NCBI RefSeq assembly: GCF_030719295.1
Contig: NZ_CP120997.1
Coordinates: forward strand, 6,892,001-6,956,000
DNA: 64,000 nt
Reading direction: 5' to 3'
Origin: Streptomyces sp. Mut1
GTDB taxonomy: Bacteria; Actinomycetota; Actinomycetes; Streptomycetales; Streptomycetaceae
Made by a program: the position numbers and the translations under genes
Shown here: one piece after another, positions 42,632-51,961 of the stretch
How the letters are laid out: each line of letters begins with the position of its first letter
Numbering within the stretch: position 1 is the stretch's first letter
Notes under the pieces: model-generated
What the model saw: only the letters and a program-made list of their open reading frames with translations
Database searches by the model: none
Told to the model about the DNA's origin: nothing

Positions 42632-43816
42632 ATGAGCACCGACCCCGCACCCCTCCCCGTCACCACACCCGTCACCACCGCCCTCCTGCGCGGCGCGCTC
42701 GACGTGGAGCGCACCGACGTCGGGCTGCTCCCGCACCGCCTGCCCGTCCGGGCCCGCGCCCAGGCCCCGGACGGCCAGATCGCCCTGGCCGAGGCCCAGC
42801 CCTCCGGCGTACGGCTGGTCTTCCGGACCCGGGCCACCGTCATCGAGCTGGAGGCACGGCGCACCCGGACCGCCTACCAGGGCGTCCCGCCGAGGCCGGA
42901 CGGGGTGTACGACCTGCTGGTGGACGGGAAGCTCGCCGCCCGGTCCTCGGCGAGCGGCGGCAACGTGCTCGACGTCGACATGGCCACCGGGTCCACGGAG
43001 TTCCGCACCGGACCGGTGGGGACCGTGCGGTTCGACGGGCTCCCCGGCCAGGACAAGGACGTGGAGCTCTGGCTCCCGTTCAACGAGCGGACCGAACTCG
43101 TCGCCCTGCGCACCGACGCGCCCGTCACACCCGCCCCGGACACCGGCCGCAGGGTGTGGCTGCACCACGGCAGCTCGATCAGCCACGGCTCCGACGCCGC
43201 GAGCCCGACGACCACCTGGCCCGCGCGTGCGGCCCTGCTCGGCGGCGTCGAGCTGGTCAACCTGGGCCTCGGCGGCAGCGCCCTGCTCGACCCGTTCACC
43301 GCCCGCGCGATGCGCGACACCCCCGCGGACCTGATCAGCGTCAAGATCGGCATCAACATCGTCAACGCGGACGTGATGCGGCTGCGCGCCTTCGTCCCGG
43401 CGGTGCACGGCTTCCTCGACACCCTCCGCGAGGGCCACCCGGACACCCCGCTCCTGGTGATCTCGCCCGTACTCTGCCCCATCCACGAGGACACGCCGGG
43501 CCCCAGCGTCCCCGACTTCAGCCGCCTCGGCGAGGGCAGGGTCCGGTTCGCGGCGGCCGGCGACCCCGAGGAGCGGGCGGTGGGGAAGCTGACGACGGGC
43601 ATCATCCGTGACGAACTGGCCGCCCTGGTGAAGCGGCGGTCCGCCGACGACCCGCACCTGGCCCACCTCGACGGCCGCGAGCTCTACGGCGAGGCGGACG
43701 TGGACGAACTCCCGCTGCCCGACGGGCTCCACCCGGACGCCACCACCCATCTGCGCATGGGCGACCGGTTCGCCCGACTGGCGTTCGGGGCGGACGGCCC
43801 GTTCGCCGCCGCGTGA
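42632..43816 (+). CDS. SGNH/GDSL-family hydrolase (carbohydrate-esterase-like)
   Basis: 394 residues. The N-terminal 165 residues form a beta-rich domain (VRLVFRTRATVIELEA) of the kind found before SGNH esterases. The hydrolase domain has block I HHGSSISHG with the nucleophile Ser near residue 182, block II Gly in LVNLGLGGSAL, block III Asn in KIGINIVN, and the Asp-His pair in LPDGLHPDA. No signal peptide, so it is intracellular. Substrate could be an acetylated sugar or small ester. It probably shares a transcript with the TetR gene before it. Confidence 0.88.
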   Translation: MSTDPAPLPVTTPVTTALLRGALDVERTDVGLLPHRLPVRARAQAPDGQIALAEAQPSGVRLVFRTRATVIELEARRTRTAYQGVPPRPDGVYDLLVDGKLAARSSASGGNVLDVDMATGSTEFRTGPVGTVRFDGLPGQDKDVELWLPFNERTELVALRTDAPVTPAPDTGRRVWLHHGSSISHGSDAASPTTTWPARAALLGGVELVNLGLGGSALLDPFTARAMRDTPADLISVKIGINIVNADVMRLRAFVPAVHGFLDTLREGHPDTPLLVISPVLCPIHEDTPGPSVPDFSRLGEGRVRFAAAGDPEERAVGKLTTGIIRDELAALVKRRSADDPHLAHLDGRELYGEADVDELPLPDGLHPDATTHLRMGDRFARLAFGADGPFAAA

Positions 43817-43884
43817 TCCCCGGGGCCGGGCCCCGGCCGCGTAAATCAGTACGGGGCGCGGGGCGTTCGGGAGAGGATCCGGCC

Positions 43885-44619
43885 ATGGACGACGACGCGT
43901 TGATGGCCGGGGCCCGCCGACTGTGGGAGACACTGGCCGGGGTGCCCGTCTCGTTCGCCCGGTCCGGCGGCCCGGTCGTCGTCACGGCCCCCGCGTCCGC
44001 CCTGGCGCCGCCCTCCTGGGTGGGCACGGTGCTGCTGGGCGACGCCGCCCTCGTCACGGCGCCCACCGACGCGGTGGCGCGGGAGGTGCGCCGCGCGCTG
44101 GCGGGTGTGCCGGCCCGTTCGCTGACCGAACCCTCGGTGGTGTCCGGGGTGTTGGCGGTCGCCGGGGTACTGGGTCCCGCGACGCTCGCCTATCTGTCCG
44201 CCGACGACTTCCTGCCGTACGAGCCGCCCGGCGTCACCGTCGAGCACCTGCCCGCGCACCACACCGGTCTCCCGCGGCTGCTCGCCTCGGTGAGCGAGGA
44301 GGACGCGGGGGAGTGCGGGCTCGACGAGACCTCCCCGGCCTTCGTCGTACGGGACGGGGACGCGGTCGTCGCGGCGGCGGGCCACAGCGACTGGCCCGGC
44401 GGGACGGCCCACCTGTGCGTCCTGACCGCTCCGCACGCCCGGGGGAGGGGTCTTGCCCGCGCGGTGGCCTCCGCCGCGACCGCGCACGCCCTCGCGGAGG
44501 GCCGCCTGCCGCAGTGGCGGGCACGCCTGGAAGCCTCGCGCCGCGTGGCCAGGGCAATCGGCTTTCGCGAGCTGGGCAGTCAGCTGAGCGTGCGGCCGGG
44601 CAGCGCCGCGTCTTCCTGA
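43885..44619 (+). CDS. GNAT-family acetyltransferase
   Basis: 244 residues from ATG after GGGAGAGGA. The C-terminal half has the GNAT acetyl-CoA loop as PHARGRGLARAVASAATAHA, and the beta-bulge strand THLCVLT-like (AHLCVLTAPH) before it. The N-terminal half (residues 1-110) is less conserved, with VVVTAPASALAPPSW. Such two-part acetyltransferases of actinomycetes act on unknown small molecules or proteins. The gene stands alone between the SGNH hydrolase and the ThuA gene, all on the same strand. Confidence 0.8.
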   Translation: MDDDALMAGARRLWETLAGVPVSFARSGGPVVVTAPASALAPPSWVGTVLLGDAALVTAPTDAVAREVRRALAGVPARSLTEPSVVSGVLAVAGVLGPATLAYLSADDFLPYEPPGVTVEHLPAHHTGLPRLLASVSEEDAGECGLDETSPAFVVRDGDAVVAAAGHSDWPGGTAHLCVLTAPHARGRGLARAVASAATAHALAEGRLPQWRARLEASRRVARAIGFRELGSQLSVRPGSAASS

Positions 44620-44681
44620 CCGAGGACACCGCGCGGGTCCTGGATCATGGGCAGCCCGTCCCCGCACCCCTGGAGCAACCG

Positions 44682-45350
44682 ATGCCACGGCCGTCCAGCC
44701 AGTCCCGGATTCTCGTCTTCACCCGCACCACGGACTACCGCCACGACTCGATCCCCGACGGCGTCGCCGCGTTCCGCGCCCTCGGAGCGGAGCACGGATT
44801 CGCGGTGGACGCGACCGAGGACCCGGCGGTGTTCGAGGAGGGGCTGCGGGGGTACGCGGCGGTGGTCTTCCTCTCCACGAGCGGGGACGTCCTGACACCC
44901 GCCGGGCGCACCGGCCTCCGGGCGTACTGCGCGGCGGGCGGCGGTTTCATGGGGGTGCACGCGGCGGCCTGTACGGAGTACGGCTGGCCCTTCTACGGGG
45001 ACCTGCTGGGCGCCCGGTTCGACCACCACCCCGCCTTCCAGCCGGGCACCCTCGTCATCGAGGACCGGGACCACCCGGCCACCGCCCACCTGGGCGCCAC
45101 CTGGGACTTCACCGATGAGTGGTACGAGTTCAGGGACAGCCCGCGCGGCCGGGTCCACGTCATCGCCTCCGCCGACGCCGCCTCCTACGAGGGCGGTGAG
45201 GGGAGCGACCACCCTCTGGTGTGGACCCGCGAGCACGGCGGGGCGCGGGTCTTCTACACGGCGCTCGGGCACGCGGCCGAGGCGTACACCGACCCGGACT
45301 TTCTCGCCCATCTCCTGGGCGGGCTCCGTCATGTGATGCCGGCGCGGTGA
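44682..45350 (+). CDS. ThuA-domain protein (class I glutamine amidotransferase-like fold)
   Basis: 222 residues. The start at ATG 44682 has GGAG 7 nt upstream. Landmarks are ILVFTRTTDYRHDSIPDG at the N-terminus, GGFMGVHAA near residue 87 and FTDEWYEFRDSPRG near residue 145, then FYTALGHAAEAY. These match ThuA/DUF1080-associated proteins, which bind sugars or help trehalose utilisation in rhizobia, although the actual reaction is unknown. The usual amidotransferase Cys is absent, as is normal for ThuA. Intracellular; no signal peptide. Confidence 0.9.
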   Translation: MPRPSSQSRILVFTRTTDYRHDSIPDGVAAFRALGAEHGFAVDATEDPAVFEEGLRGYAAVVFLSTSGDVLTPAGRTGLRAYCAAGGGFMGVHAAACTEYGWPFYGDLLGARFDHHPAFQPGTLVIEDRDHPATAHLGATWDFTDEWYEFRDSPRGRVHVIASADAASYEGGEGSDHPLVWTREHGGARVFYTALGHAAEAYTDPDFLAHLLGGLRHVMPAR

Positions 45351-45359
45351 CGCGCCGGC

Positions 45360-45403
45360 GTCCGCCGGGCCGGGTCCGTGGCACACGGCCCGGCCCGGCG
45401 GAC
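45360..45403. terminator. Terminator between ThuA and vWA-partner genes
   Basis: GTCCGCCGGGCCGGG pairs perfectly with its complement 14 nt later, and the loop itself contains CCGTG/CACGG, giving a long nearly continuous hairpin. It lies between convergent genes. Confidence 0.8.
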
Positions 45404-45412
45404 GGCCTGCCG

Positions 45413-46249
45413 TCAGACGCCCGGCGGCACCCGGGACGGGCGGCCGTCGCCGCGCGTCAGGGAGTAGCCGAAGACGGCCGTGAGCGCGGCGAGGATGCCG
45501 CCGCCCGCCGTCCACAGCCAGCGGCTGGTCCACCAGCCCGACGACCAGCCGTCCTCGGGCTCACCCGCGAGCGCGACCGGCTCGGCGGAGTCGTCCGAGC
45601 CGTCCGAGGCCTGCTCGGCCGAGGACACCCCGGGCACCAGCGGCTTCGACAGGGTGCCGTCGACATCGGCGGAGCCGCCCTGGCCCTCGGAGGTGACCCG
45701 GACCTCGGTGTGCACCGGCAGGCCCAGGTCGGCCGAGGCCAGGTCGACGACCGTGAGGCGCACGTAATAACTGCCCGGCAGCGGGTCGTTGGCCCACGGC
45801 TCGGCCAGGGCCCGGACGGTACGCAGCACACAGGTCAGCTCGACCGAAGAGGCGTCCGCCCCGGCCCTGCCGGTCTGCTTGCCGTACATGCAGGCCTGGC
45901 GGCGGCGCAGCCCGTCGTACACATCGACCTGCCAGGTCTGCGCCCCGTGCCGGGTGGTGCTCTCGGGCAGGTTCACCTTGGCCGTGACCGTGGCGCGCTG
46001 CCCGGCGTCGGCCGGGAAGACCCAGTACAGGTAGTCGCCGGTCGAGGCCCCGGCGGTGGCGGTCTCGTCCTGCTGGAGGGCCGTGGCGGTGCGGAAGGTG
46101 GTGCCCGCCTCGGTGGGGCCGGAGCCGTCACCGGACGCGCTCGGGCTCGGGCTCGCCGTAGCGTCGTCGGCCGCGGCGGCCCCCGCCCCGGTCAGCAGGG
46201 CCAGGCCGGTCAGCAGCGCGCCCGCGAGCACGCGTCTTGTACGGGACAT
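45413..46249 (-). CDS. Exported single-pass membrane protein, partner of vWA protein
   Basis: 278 residues; the ATG shares its A with the preceding stop (TGATG). A signal peptide (VLAGALLTGLALLTGAGAAAA) leads to a Ser/Pro/Gly linker, then a beta-rich exposed domain of about 150 residues with a Cys pair (RRRQACMYG, VELTCVL) suited to a disulphide. A transmembrane helix near residues 240-262 and a short basic tail end the protein. The vWA gene upstream has the same topology, so the two probably form a membrane complex with both large domains outside. I do not recognise a named family. Confidence 0.8.
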   Translation of the reverse strand: MSRTRRVLAGALLTGLALLTGAGAAAADDATASPSPSASGDGSGPTEAGTTFRTATALQQDETATAGASTGDYLYWVFPADAGQRATVTAKVNLPESTTRHGAQTWQVDVYDGLRRRQACMYGKQTGRAGADASSVELTCVLRTVRALAEPWANDPLPGSYYVRLTVVDLASADLGLPVHTEVRVTSEGQGGSADVDGTLSKPLVPGVSSAEQASDGSDDSAEPVALAGEPEDGWSSGWWTSRWLWTAGGGILAALTAVFGYSLTRGDGRPSRVPPGV

Positions 46250-47514
46250 CAGTTGGTCCTCCAGACAGCGACGCGCCAGCGCGAGATCCAGCCGATGAGC
46301 AGGCCCGCGATCAGCCCGGTCAGGGCGAGCGCGCCCAGCAGCCACCAGCCGTGACCCAGGCCGAACGCCGCGACGTCGGACGCCCCGTCGGGGGCGTCCA
46401 CCAGGTCGACGGTCAGCTCGATGGGCATGCCGGGTGCGGTCTTCACCGACGCCGGGGCCGAGAACGAGTTGCTGACCTGGAGGCAGACGGTCTCCGCGGT
46501 CTTCTCGTCGTCGTCCAGCTCGGCCTTCGGGTAGCGCAGCCCGGACGAGATGGCGTCGGTGCGCCCGGTGCCGGACTCGGAGCCGCGCACGATCTCGCGG
46601 CCGTGTACGGTGACCGCGCGCAGCAGCATCCCGTAGTCGTTGTTGACGGCGCGGTCGGCGAAGACACTGACGGAGGCGCGCAGTTCCTGGCCGGGGAGCA
46701 CGTCGACCTTGTACCAGCGGTGCTCGGCGAACTTCTCGCGGTCGGTGTAGAGACCCGGCTTGAGCTCGGGGGCGTCCGTGCAGCTGTCGGCGCCCTTCGT
46801 GGCGACCGGGGTGACGACGGGCTCGGCCGCCCGGTCCACCAACTGCTTGACGCGGCCGGAGAGTTCGTCCGCGTGCTGGACGGCGGTGTACGTGCCGCCG
46901 GTGGCCTCGGCGATGCAGGTCAGCTGCTGGCGGATCTTCGCGTTCGGCACCAGGCCGAGGGTGTCGATGACCAGGTGGATGCCGCGCGCCGCGATGTCGC
47001 GGGCGACCTCGCACGGGTCGAGCGGGCCGCAGGTGTCCTCGCCGTCACTGATCAGGACGATCCGGCGCGTGGAGTCGCCGCCCTCCAGATCGTCGGCCGC
47101 GCCCAGCAGGGCGGGCCCGATCGGGGTCCAGCCGGTGGGGGCCAGTGTGGCGACGGCGGTCTTCGCCTCGGTGCGGTCCAGCGGGCCGACCGGATAGAGC
47201 TGCTTGGTGTCCTTGCAGCCCACCTTCCGGTCGTCGCCCGGGTAGTCCGCGCCCAGGGTGCGGATGCCGAGCTGCACCTGCTCGGGCACCGCGTCCAGGA
47301 CCTCGTTGAACGCCTGCTTCGCCGCGGACATCCGGGACTGGCCGTCGATGTCCCGGGTCCGCATGGAGCCGCTGACGTCGAGCACCAGCTCGACCTTGGG
47401 GGAGGCTTTGGTGGGGGTTTCATCGGCGGACGCCGGCAGCGCCGAGCCGAGCCCGGCGGTCAGGGTGGCGAGCAGGATGCCCACCCCGACCGTCAGCCTT
47501 CTTCTTATGATCAT
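46249..47514 (-). CDS. Membrane-anchored von Willebrand factor A domain protein
   Basis: 421 residues. After a signal peptide ending near ALPASADE, the vWA domain begins KVELVLDVSGSMRTRD, with the full MIDAS DxSxS, Thr in TGWTPIGPALLGAADDL and Asp in IVLISDGEDTCG. A Cys-containing segment and a beta domain follow to about residue 380. One transmembrane helix (WLLGALALTGLIAGLLIGWI) near the C-terminus places the metal-binding domain outside the cell. Co-translated with the next gene. Probably binds a protein or polymer at the cell surface; the ligand is unknown. Confidence 0.9.
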   Translation of the reverse strand: MIIRRRLTVGVGILLATLTAGLGSALPASADETPTKASPKVELVLDVSGSMRTRDIDGQSRMSAAKQAFNEVLDAVPEQVQLGIRTLGADYPGDDRKVGCKDTKQLYPVGPLDRTEAKTAVATLAPTGWTPIGPALLGAADDLEGGDSTRRIVLISDGEDTCGPLDPCEVARDIAARGIHLVIDTLGLVPNAKIRQQLTCIAEATGGTYTAVQHADELSGRVKQLVDRAAEPVVTPVATKGADSCTDAPELKPGLYTDREKFAEHRWYKVDVLPGQELRASVSVFADRAVNNDYGMLLRAVTVHGREIVRGSESGTGRTDAISSGLRYPKAELDDDEKTAETVCLQVSNSFSAPASVKTAPGMPIELTVDLVDAPDGASDVAAFGLGHGWWLLGALALTGLIAGLLIGWISRWRVAVWRTN

Positions 47515-47618
47515 CGCCGGATAGTAGTGAACATCAGTTCGCTATCCAAAACGGCTGGTTGGGGCCGCCCGCGACAGCGCCGACGACGGCCCCACGTCGG
47601 CCCCCGCGACGGCTGTCC

Positions 47619-47658
47619 GGGGGCCGCTCGGGCGGATGCCGTTCGCGGGGCGGCCCCC
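47619..47658 (-). terminator. Possible terminator after xylulokinase gene
   Basis: GGGGGCCGC and its complement GCGGCCCCC are 22 nt apart, just beyond the xylB stop. The stem is only 9 bp with a long loop, so confidence is moderate. Confidence 0.5.
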
Positions 47659-47668
47659 TGACCGCCGG

Positions 47669-49159
47669 TCAGCCGGTGCGGTCCCCGCCCAGCAGGGGCG
47701 CCGCCGCCCGCTCCAGTACGGAACCGACCCGCTCCCAGGCCGTCAGATCCCGTCCCACCGCCTCCAGGAGCAGGTCCGCTCCGGTGTCCCAGCCGGCCGC
47801 GACGGCGACCGGGTCCGCACCCGTGGCCGCCGACGCGGCGAGCGCCGCCGCGCCGAGGGCGACGAGTTCGCCGGCGCCCGGCACGGTCACCGGCCGCCCG
47901 GACAGGCGCCGTACGGTCTCCACCCACATGCGCCCCTGGGCCCCGCCGCCGATCAGCCGCAGCGGCCGGCCCGCCACCTCGGGGTCCGCCGGATCGAGAC
48001 CGCAGGCGCGCAGCAGCTCGTCCAGGGCCCGCAGCACGGTGACCACCGCTCCCTCGTAGGCGGCGCCGAGCAGCTGCTGCGGGGTGGTGTCGTGCCGGAG
48101 CCCCGTCAGGAGACCGGAGGCGGTGGGCAGATCCGGGGTGCGCTCGCCGTCCAGATAGGGCAGGAGGACGGTCTCGCCGCCGGGCACCGCGTCATCGCGG
48201 TCCAGGCCGAGCAGTGCGGCGACCTTGTCCACGGCCAGCGTGCAGTTGAGGGTGCAGGCCAGCGGGAGATACGTGCCGTCCGCCGCCGCGAACCCCGACA
48301 GCGCGGGCGACGCCGGCCTCGCCCGGGAGGCGGCGAAGACCGTGCCCGACGTGCCCAGGCTCAGGACCGGGTGGTCCAGGAGCCCGGCGCCGCCGAGGCC
48401 GAGCCCGACGGCGGCGCTCATGTTGTCCCCGGTGCCCGCCGCGACGGCGATCCCGGCGGGCAGCCCCAGCGCGTCGGCGGCCGCCCGCGTCAGCGAACCG
48501 GCCCGCTCCCCGCCGCTCGCCGCCACCTCGGGCAGCAGCGCCGCGTCGAGGCCGAGCAGCGCCAGCAGCTCGGGGTCGTAGGCGCCGGTCGCGGTGGAGT
48601 ACCAGCAGGTGCCCGACGCGTCGCCGGGGTCGGTGACGGCCCGGCCCGAGAGCCGCTCGGTCAGGAAGTCGTGGGGGAGGCGGACGGCGGCCGTCGCCGC
48701 CGCGGTCTCCGGCTCGTTCTCCCGCAGCCACTGCCACTTCGACGCGGTCATCGCGGCCACCGGGACCGACCCGGTGCGCGCGGTCCAGGCGCCGGGGCCG
48801 CCGAGCGCGGCGGTGAGGGCCGCGGCCTGCGGGGCGGACCGGGTGTCGTTCCACAGCAGGGCGGGGCGCAGCGGGCGGCCCTCGCCGTCCAGGACGACCA
48901 GCCCGTGCTGCTGTCCGGCGACCGCGATCCCCGCGATGTCCGCCGCCGCGACGCCGGACTCCTTCAGCCCGGCGGCGACCGCGTCGCGCAGGGCCTGCCA
49001 CCACACCTCGGGGTCGCTCTCGCGCGCACCGCCCTCGCCGGTGACGACGTGCGGGGCGCGGCCGACGGCGAGCAGCCGGCCGGTGGCGGTGTCGACGAAC
49101 GCCGCCTTGGTGGACTGGGTGGAGCTGTCCACACCGATGACGACGGTATGCGGCGGCAT
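47669..49159 (-). CDS. xylB: Xylulokinase (FGGY family)
   Basis: 496 residues from the ATG with GAGG 8 nt upstream; the in-frame ATG 12 nt earlier would overlap that site. The FGGY kinase fold shows [18 protein letters not shown] (phosphate 1), [12 protein letters not shown] (substrate loop with the Gln-His pair typical of xylulokinases), the catalytic Asp region [13 protein letters not shown] near residue 245, and LSLGTSGTV. It phosphorylates D-xylulose to xylulose 5-phosphate, feeding the pentose phosphate pathway. Divergent from xylose isomerase with a shared control region, the usual Streptomyces arrangement. Confidence 0.95.
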   Translation of the reverse strand: MPPHTVVIGVDSSTQSTKAAFVDTATGRLLAVGRAPHVVTGEGGARESDPEVWWQALRDAVAAGLKESGVAAADIAGIAVAGQQHGLVVLDGEGRPLRPALLWNDTRSAPQAAALTAALGGPGAWTARTGSVPVAAMTASKWQWLRENEPETAAATAAVRLPHDFLTERLSGRAVTDPGDASGTCWYSTATGAYDPELLALLGLDAALLPEVAASGGERAGSLTRAAADALGLPAGIAVAAGTGDNMSAAVGLGLGGAGLLDHPVLSLGTSGTVFAASRARPASPALSGFAAADGTYLPLACTLNCTLAVDKVAALLGLDRDDAVPGGETVLLPYLDGERTPDLPTASGLLTGLRHDTTPQQLLGAAYEGAVVTVLRALDELLRACGLDPADPEVAGRPLRLIGGGAQGRMWVETVRRLSGRPVTVPGAGELVALGAAALAASAATGADPVAVAAGWDTGADLLLEAVGRDLTAWERVGSVLERAAAPLLGGDRTG

Positions 49160-49389
49160 GGCTGACCTCATTCGCTGATGTATTTGATCGTGCGGAAAAC
49201 AAATTACGTGATCGAACCCGTTCGGAACAGGGGTCGTTCCGCTCTCCCGGTGCGGGTGTGCGGAGATCTTCGCGCCCTGGGGCTTTACGCCGCACGGGCG
49301 GTCCGTGCATGATTAGTCATGACAGTGAACAAATTGAGGTTCGGCCGCCCGACCGGCTGCGGACCCACGGCCCCGAAGGCGGCACCACC
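49160..49389. promoter_or_regulatory. xylB-xylA divergent control region with candidate ROK operators
   Basis: This 230-nt region is unusually AT-rich in two places. The octamer AACAAATT occurs at 49198-49205 and 49328-49335, one near each gene, in the contexts GGAAAACAAATTACG and AGTGAACAAATTGAGG. A palindrome CATGA-TTAG-TCATG lies at 49308-49321. AACAAA-type words are common in operators of XylR-like ROK repressors, and the ROK gene lies just beyond xylA. The exact sites and promoters cannot be fixed by eye. Confidence 0.5.
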
Positions 49390-50559
49390 ATGACGGATCG
49401 CTTCGCACCGACCCCCGAGGACAAGTTCACCTTCGGCCTGTGGACCGTGGGCTGGCAGGGCCGGGACCCCTTCGGTGACGCGACGCGCACCGCGATCGAC
49501 CCGGTCGACTCCGTCAAGCGCCTCGCGGAGCTGGGCGCCCACGGGGTGACCTTCCACGACGACGACCTGATCCCGTTCGGCTCGACGGACTCCGAGCGCG
49601 AGGGCATCGTCAAGCGCTTCCGCCAGTCGCTGGACGCCGCCGGTCTCGTCGTCCCGATGGCGACCACGAACCTCTTCACCCACCCCGTCTTCAAGGACGG
49701 CGCCTTCACCGCCAACGACCGCGACGTCCGGCGCTACGCGCTGCGCAAGACGATCCGCAACATCGACCTGGCCGTCGAGCTGGGCGCCACCACCTACGTC
49801 GCCTGGGGCGGCCGTGAGGGCTCCGAGTCGGGCGCGGCCAAGGACATCCGCGTCGCCCTCGACCGCATGAAGGAGGCCTTCGACCTGCTGGGCGACTACG
49901 TCACCGAGCAGGGCTACGACCTCAAGTTCGCCATCGAGCCCAAGCCGAACGAGCCCCGCGGCGACATCCTGCTCCCCACCATCGGCCACGCCCTCGCCTT
50001 CATCGAGCGCCTGGAGCGCCCCGAGATGGTGGGCGTCAACCCCGAGGTCGGCCACGAGCAGATGGCCGGGCTGAACTTCCCGCACGGCATCGCCCAGGCC
50101 CTGTGGGCGGGCAAGCTCTTCCACATCGACCTCAACGGACAGTCCGGCATCAAGTACGACCAGGACCTCCGCTTCGGCGCCGGCGACCTGCGCCAGGCCT
50201 TCTGGCTCGTCGACCTCCTGGAGAACTCCGACTACACCGGCCCCCGCCACTTCGACTTCAAGCCGCCGCGCACCGAGGACTACGACGGCGTCTGGGCCTC
50301 GGCCGCGGGCTGCATGCGCAACTACCTCATCCTCAAGGAGCGCGCCGCCGCCTTCCGCGCCGACCCGGCCGTCCAGGAGGCCCTGCGCGCCTCCCGCCTG
50401 GACGAACTGGCCCAGCGCACCGCCGAGGACGGCGTGGCCGGGCTGCTCGCCGACCGCTCCGCCTTCGAGGACTTCGACGTGGACGCGGCGGCGGGCCGCG
50501 GCATGGCGTTCGAGGCCCTGGACCAGCTGGCGATGGACCACCTGCTCGGCGTCCGCTGA
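49390..50559 (+). CDS. xylA: Xylose isomerase
   Basis: 389 residues, the class I actinobacterial length. Landmarks: [16 protein letters not shown], the catalytic His in [13 protein letters not shown], the metal ligands in [14 protein letters not shown] and [14 protein letters not shown], and [17 protein letters not shown]. Glu, Asp and His ligands for both metal ions are present. It converts D-xylose to D-xylulose in the cytoplasm. The start ATG has a modest GAAGG 11 nt upstream. It forms a divergent pair with xylB, and a ROK repressor gene is convergent downstream. Confidence 0.97.
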   Translation: MTDRFAPTPEDKFTFGLWTVGWQGRDPFGDATRTAIDPVDSVKRLAELGAHGVTFHDDDLIPFGSTDSEREGIVKRFRQSLDAAGLVVPMATTNLFTHPVFKDGAFTANDRDVRRYALRKTIRNIDLAVELGATTYVAWGGREGSESGAAKDIRVALDRMKEAFDLLGDYVTEQGYDLKFAIEPKPNEPRGDILLPTIGHALAFIERLERPEMVGVNPEVGHEQMAGLNFPHGIAQALWAGKLFHIDLNGQSGIKYDQDLRFGAGDLRQAFWLVDLLENSDYTGPRHFDFKPPRTEDYDGVWASAAGCMRNYLILKERAAAFRADPAVQEALRASRLDELAQRTAEDGVAGLLADRSAFEDFDVDAAAGRGMAFEALDQLAMDHLLGVR

Positions 50560-50582
50560 CCACACCGCCGGACAGGGCCCGG

Positions 50583-50615
50583 GAGGGGGCGGACGCGCCG
50601 CGCGTCCGCCCCCTC
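50583..50615. terminator. Bidirectional terminator between xylA and ROK genes
   Basis: Perfect 15-bp inverted repeat GAGGGGGCGGACGCG / CGCGTCCGCCCCCTC with loop CCG, followed on the plus strand by CTTCG. It can end both convergent transcripts. Confidence 0.85.
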
Positions 50616-50628
50616 CTTCGCGTACCCC

Positions 50629-51870
50629 TCAGGCCTGCGCCCGGTCCGCGTACGCCACCGGGTCGGCCAGCACGTCCGTCATCACCAGCGCCGCGGCGCC
50701 CCGCGCCGCGTCACCCGCCACGGACGAGGCGCGCAGCCTGCCCCCGCCCGGGGACCACAGCCCGGAGACGACCCGGCCGGTCAGCTCCTCGTCGACGTGC
50801 GGCGAGAGCCACGGCATCAGGTTCCGGTAGATCCCGCCGAGCACCACGGCGTCCGGGTCCAGCAGGTTGACCGCCCCCGACAGCACCCGCCCCAGCATCC
50901 GGCCGGCCTCCGCCACCGCGCCGACCGCCCGCTCGTCGCCCGCCCGTACCCGCTTCTCCAGCTCGGCGACCGCGAGCCCGCCGCCCCCCTCGACGCCGGC
51001 CGCCCGCAGCAGCGCCGCCTGCCCCGCGTACTGCTCCAGGCAGCCGCGTGAACCGCAGCGGCACTGCGGGCCCCGCGCGTCCACCACCACATGGCCGATC
51101 TCCCCGGCGAAGCCGTGCGCCCCGCGCAGCAGCTCGCCGTCGATCACCAGGGCACCGCCCACGCCGATCTCGCCGGTCAGGTAGAGGAAGCTGCGGACGC
51201 GGTCCAGGCCGCCGAACCACAGCTCGGCCAGGGCCGCGAGATTCGCCTCGTTCTCCGAGCGGACCGGCAGCTCGCGGCGGCCGGGGCGCTCGGCGGCCAG
51301 CGAGGCGGCGAACAGCTCCTCGGCCGGCACCTGGTTCCAGCCCAGGTTGGGCGCCTGGCGCACCGCGCCGCCCGAGACCAGGCCGGGCAGCGCCAGGGCC
51401 ACGCCGACCGGGAACAGCTCCTGCTCGCGCGCCGAGTCCAGGGTGCGCGCGGCGATCCGGGCCGCCCGCGCCAGCACCTCGGCGGGCGGGGTGCCCCGGT
51501 TGTCGAGATGCTCGGTGAGCCGGACCCGCCCGGTTCCCGCCAGGTCGACCACGCAGACGGACACGTAGTCGATGTTGACCTCGACCCCGAGCCCGGACGG
51601 GCCCGTGCGGGCCGTCTTGAGCGCGGTGCCGGGGCGGCCGGCCTGGCCGCTGAACGTCTTGCCGGACTCGGTGAGGAACCCGCTCTCCAGCAGCTGCTCG
51701 ACCAGCGAGGACACGGCGGCCCGGGTCAGCCCCACGCGCGCGGCGACACCGGCCCTGGTCGCTTCCCCCTCGCCCTCGTCGCGGACGGCCCGCAGCACGA
51801 GGCTCAGGTTGCTGCGCCGGACGGTGTCCTTGTCGGCCTTGGGCCCCAGCGGTGTGAGGTTGCTCTTCAT
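50629..51870 (-). CDS. ROK-family repressor, probable xylose regulator
   Basis: 413 residues. The N-terminal winged helix (RRSNLSLVLRAVRDEG, then VGLTRAAVSSLVEQLLESGFL) is followed by a ROK/ASKHA domain. That domain has VRSENEANLAALAE, EIGVGGALVIDG, the ROK signature GFAGEIGHVVVD and the zinc cluster CRCGSRGCLEQY with three Cys and the preceding His. Its position next to xylA/xylB indicates a XylR-type role: binding the AT-rich sites between the two genes and releasing on xylose. That role is inferred from context. An in-frame ATG start has a weak ribosome site. Confidence 0.92.
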   Translation of the reverse strand: MKSNLTPLGPKADKDTVRRSNLSLVLRAVRDEGEGEATRAGVAARVGLTRAAVSSLVEQLLESGFLTESGKTFSGQAGRPGTALKTARTGPSGLGVEVNIDYVSVCVVDLAGTGRVRLTEHLDNRGTPPAEVLARAARIAARTLDSAREQELFPVGVALALPGLVSGGAVRQAPNLGWNQVPAEELFAASLAAERPGRRELPVRSENEANLAALAELWFGGLDRVRSFLYLTGEIGVGGALVIDGELLRGAHGFAGEIGHVVVDARGPQCRCGSRGCLEQYAGQAALLRAAGVEGGGGLAVAELEKRVRAGDERAVGAVAEAGRMLGRVLSGAVNLLDPDAVVLGGIYRNLMPWLSPHVDEELTGRVVSGLWSPGGGRLRASSVAGDAARGAAALVMTDVLADPVAYADRAQA

Positions 51871-51919
51871 ATCGGTCCTGAGCCTATGCGATTCCGTACG
51901 TCAGTACGGGCGCGGTCCG

Positions 51920-51959
51920 GACGTGCCGGGCCCCGCCCGCGGGCGGGACCCGGCACGTC
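51920..51959 (-). terminator. Terminator after the DUF305 gene
   Basis: A 19-bp inverted repeat with one mismatch (GACGTGCCGGGCCCCGCCC and its near complement), loop GC, lies 2 nt beyond the DUF305 stop codon. Confidence 0.8.
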
Positions 51960-51961
51960 GC

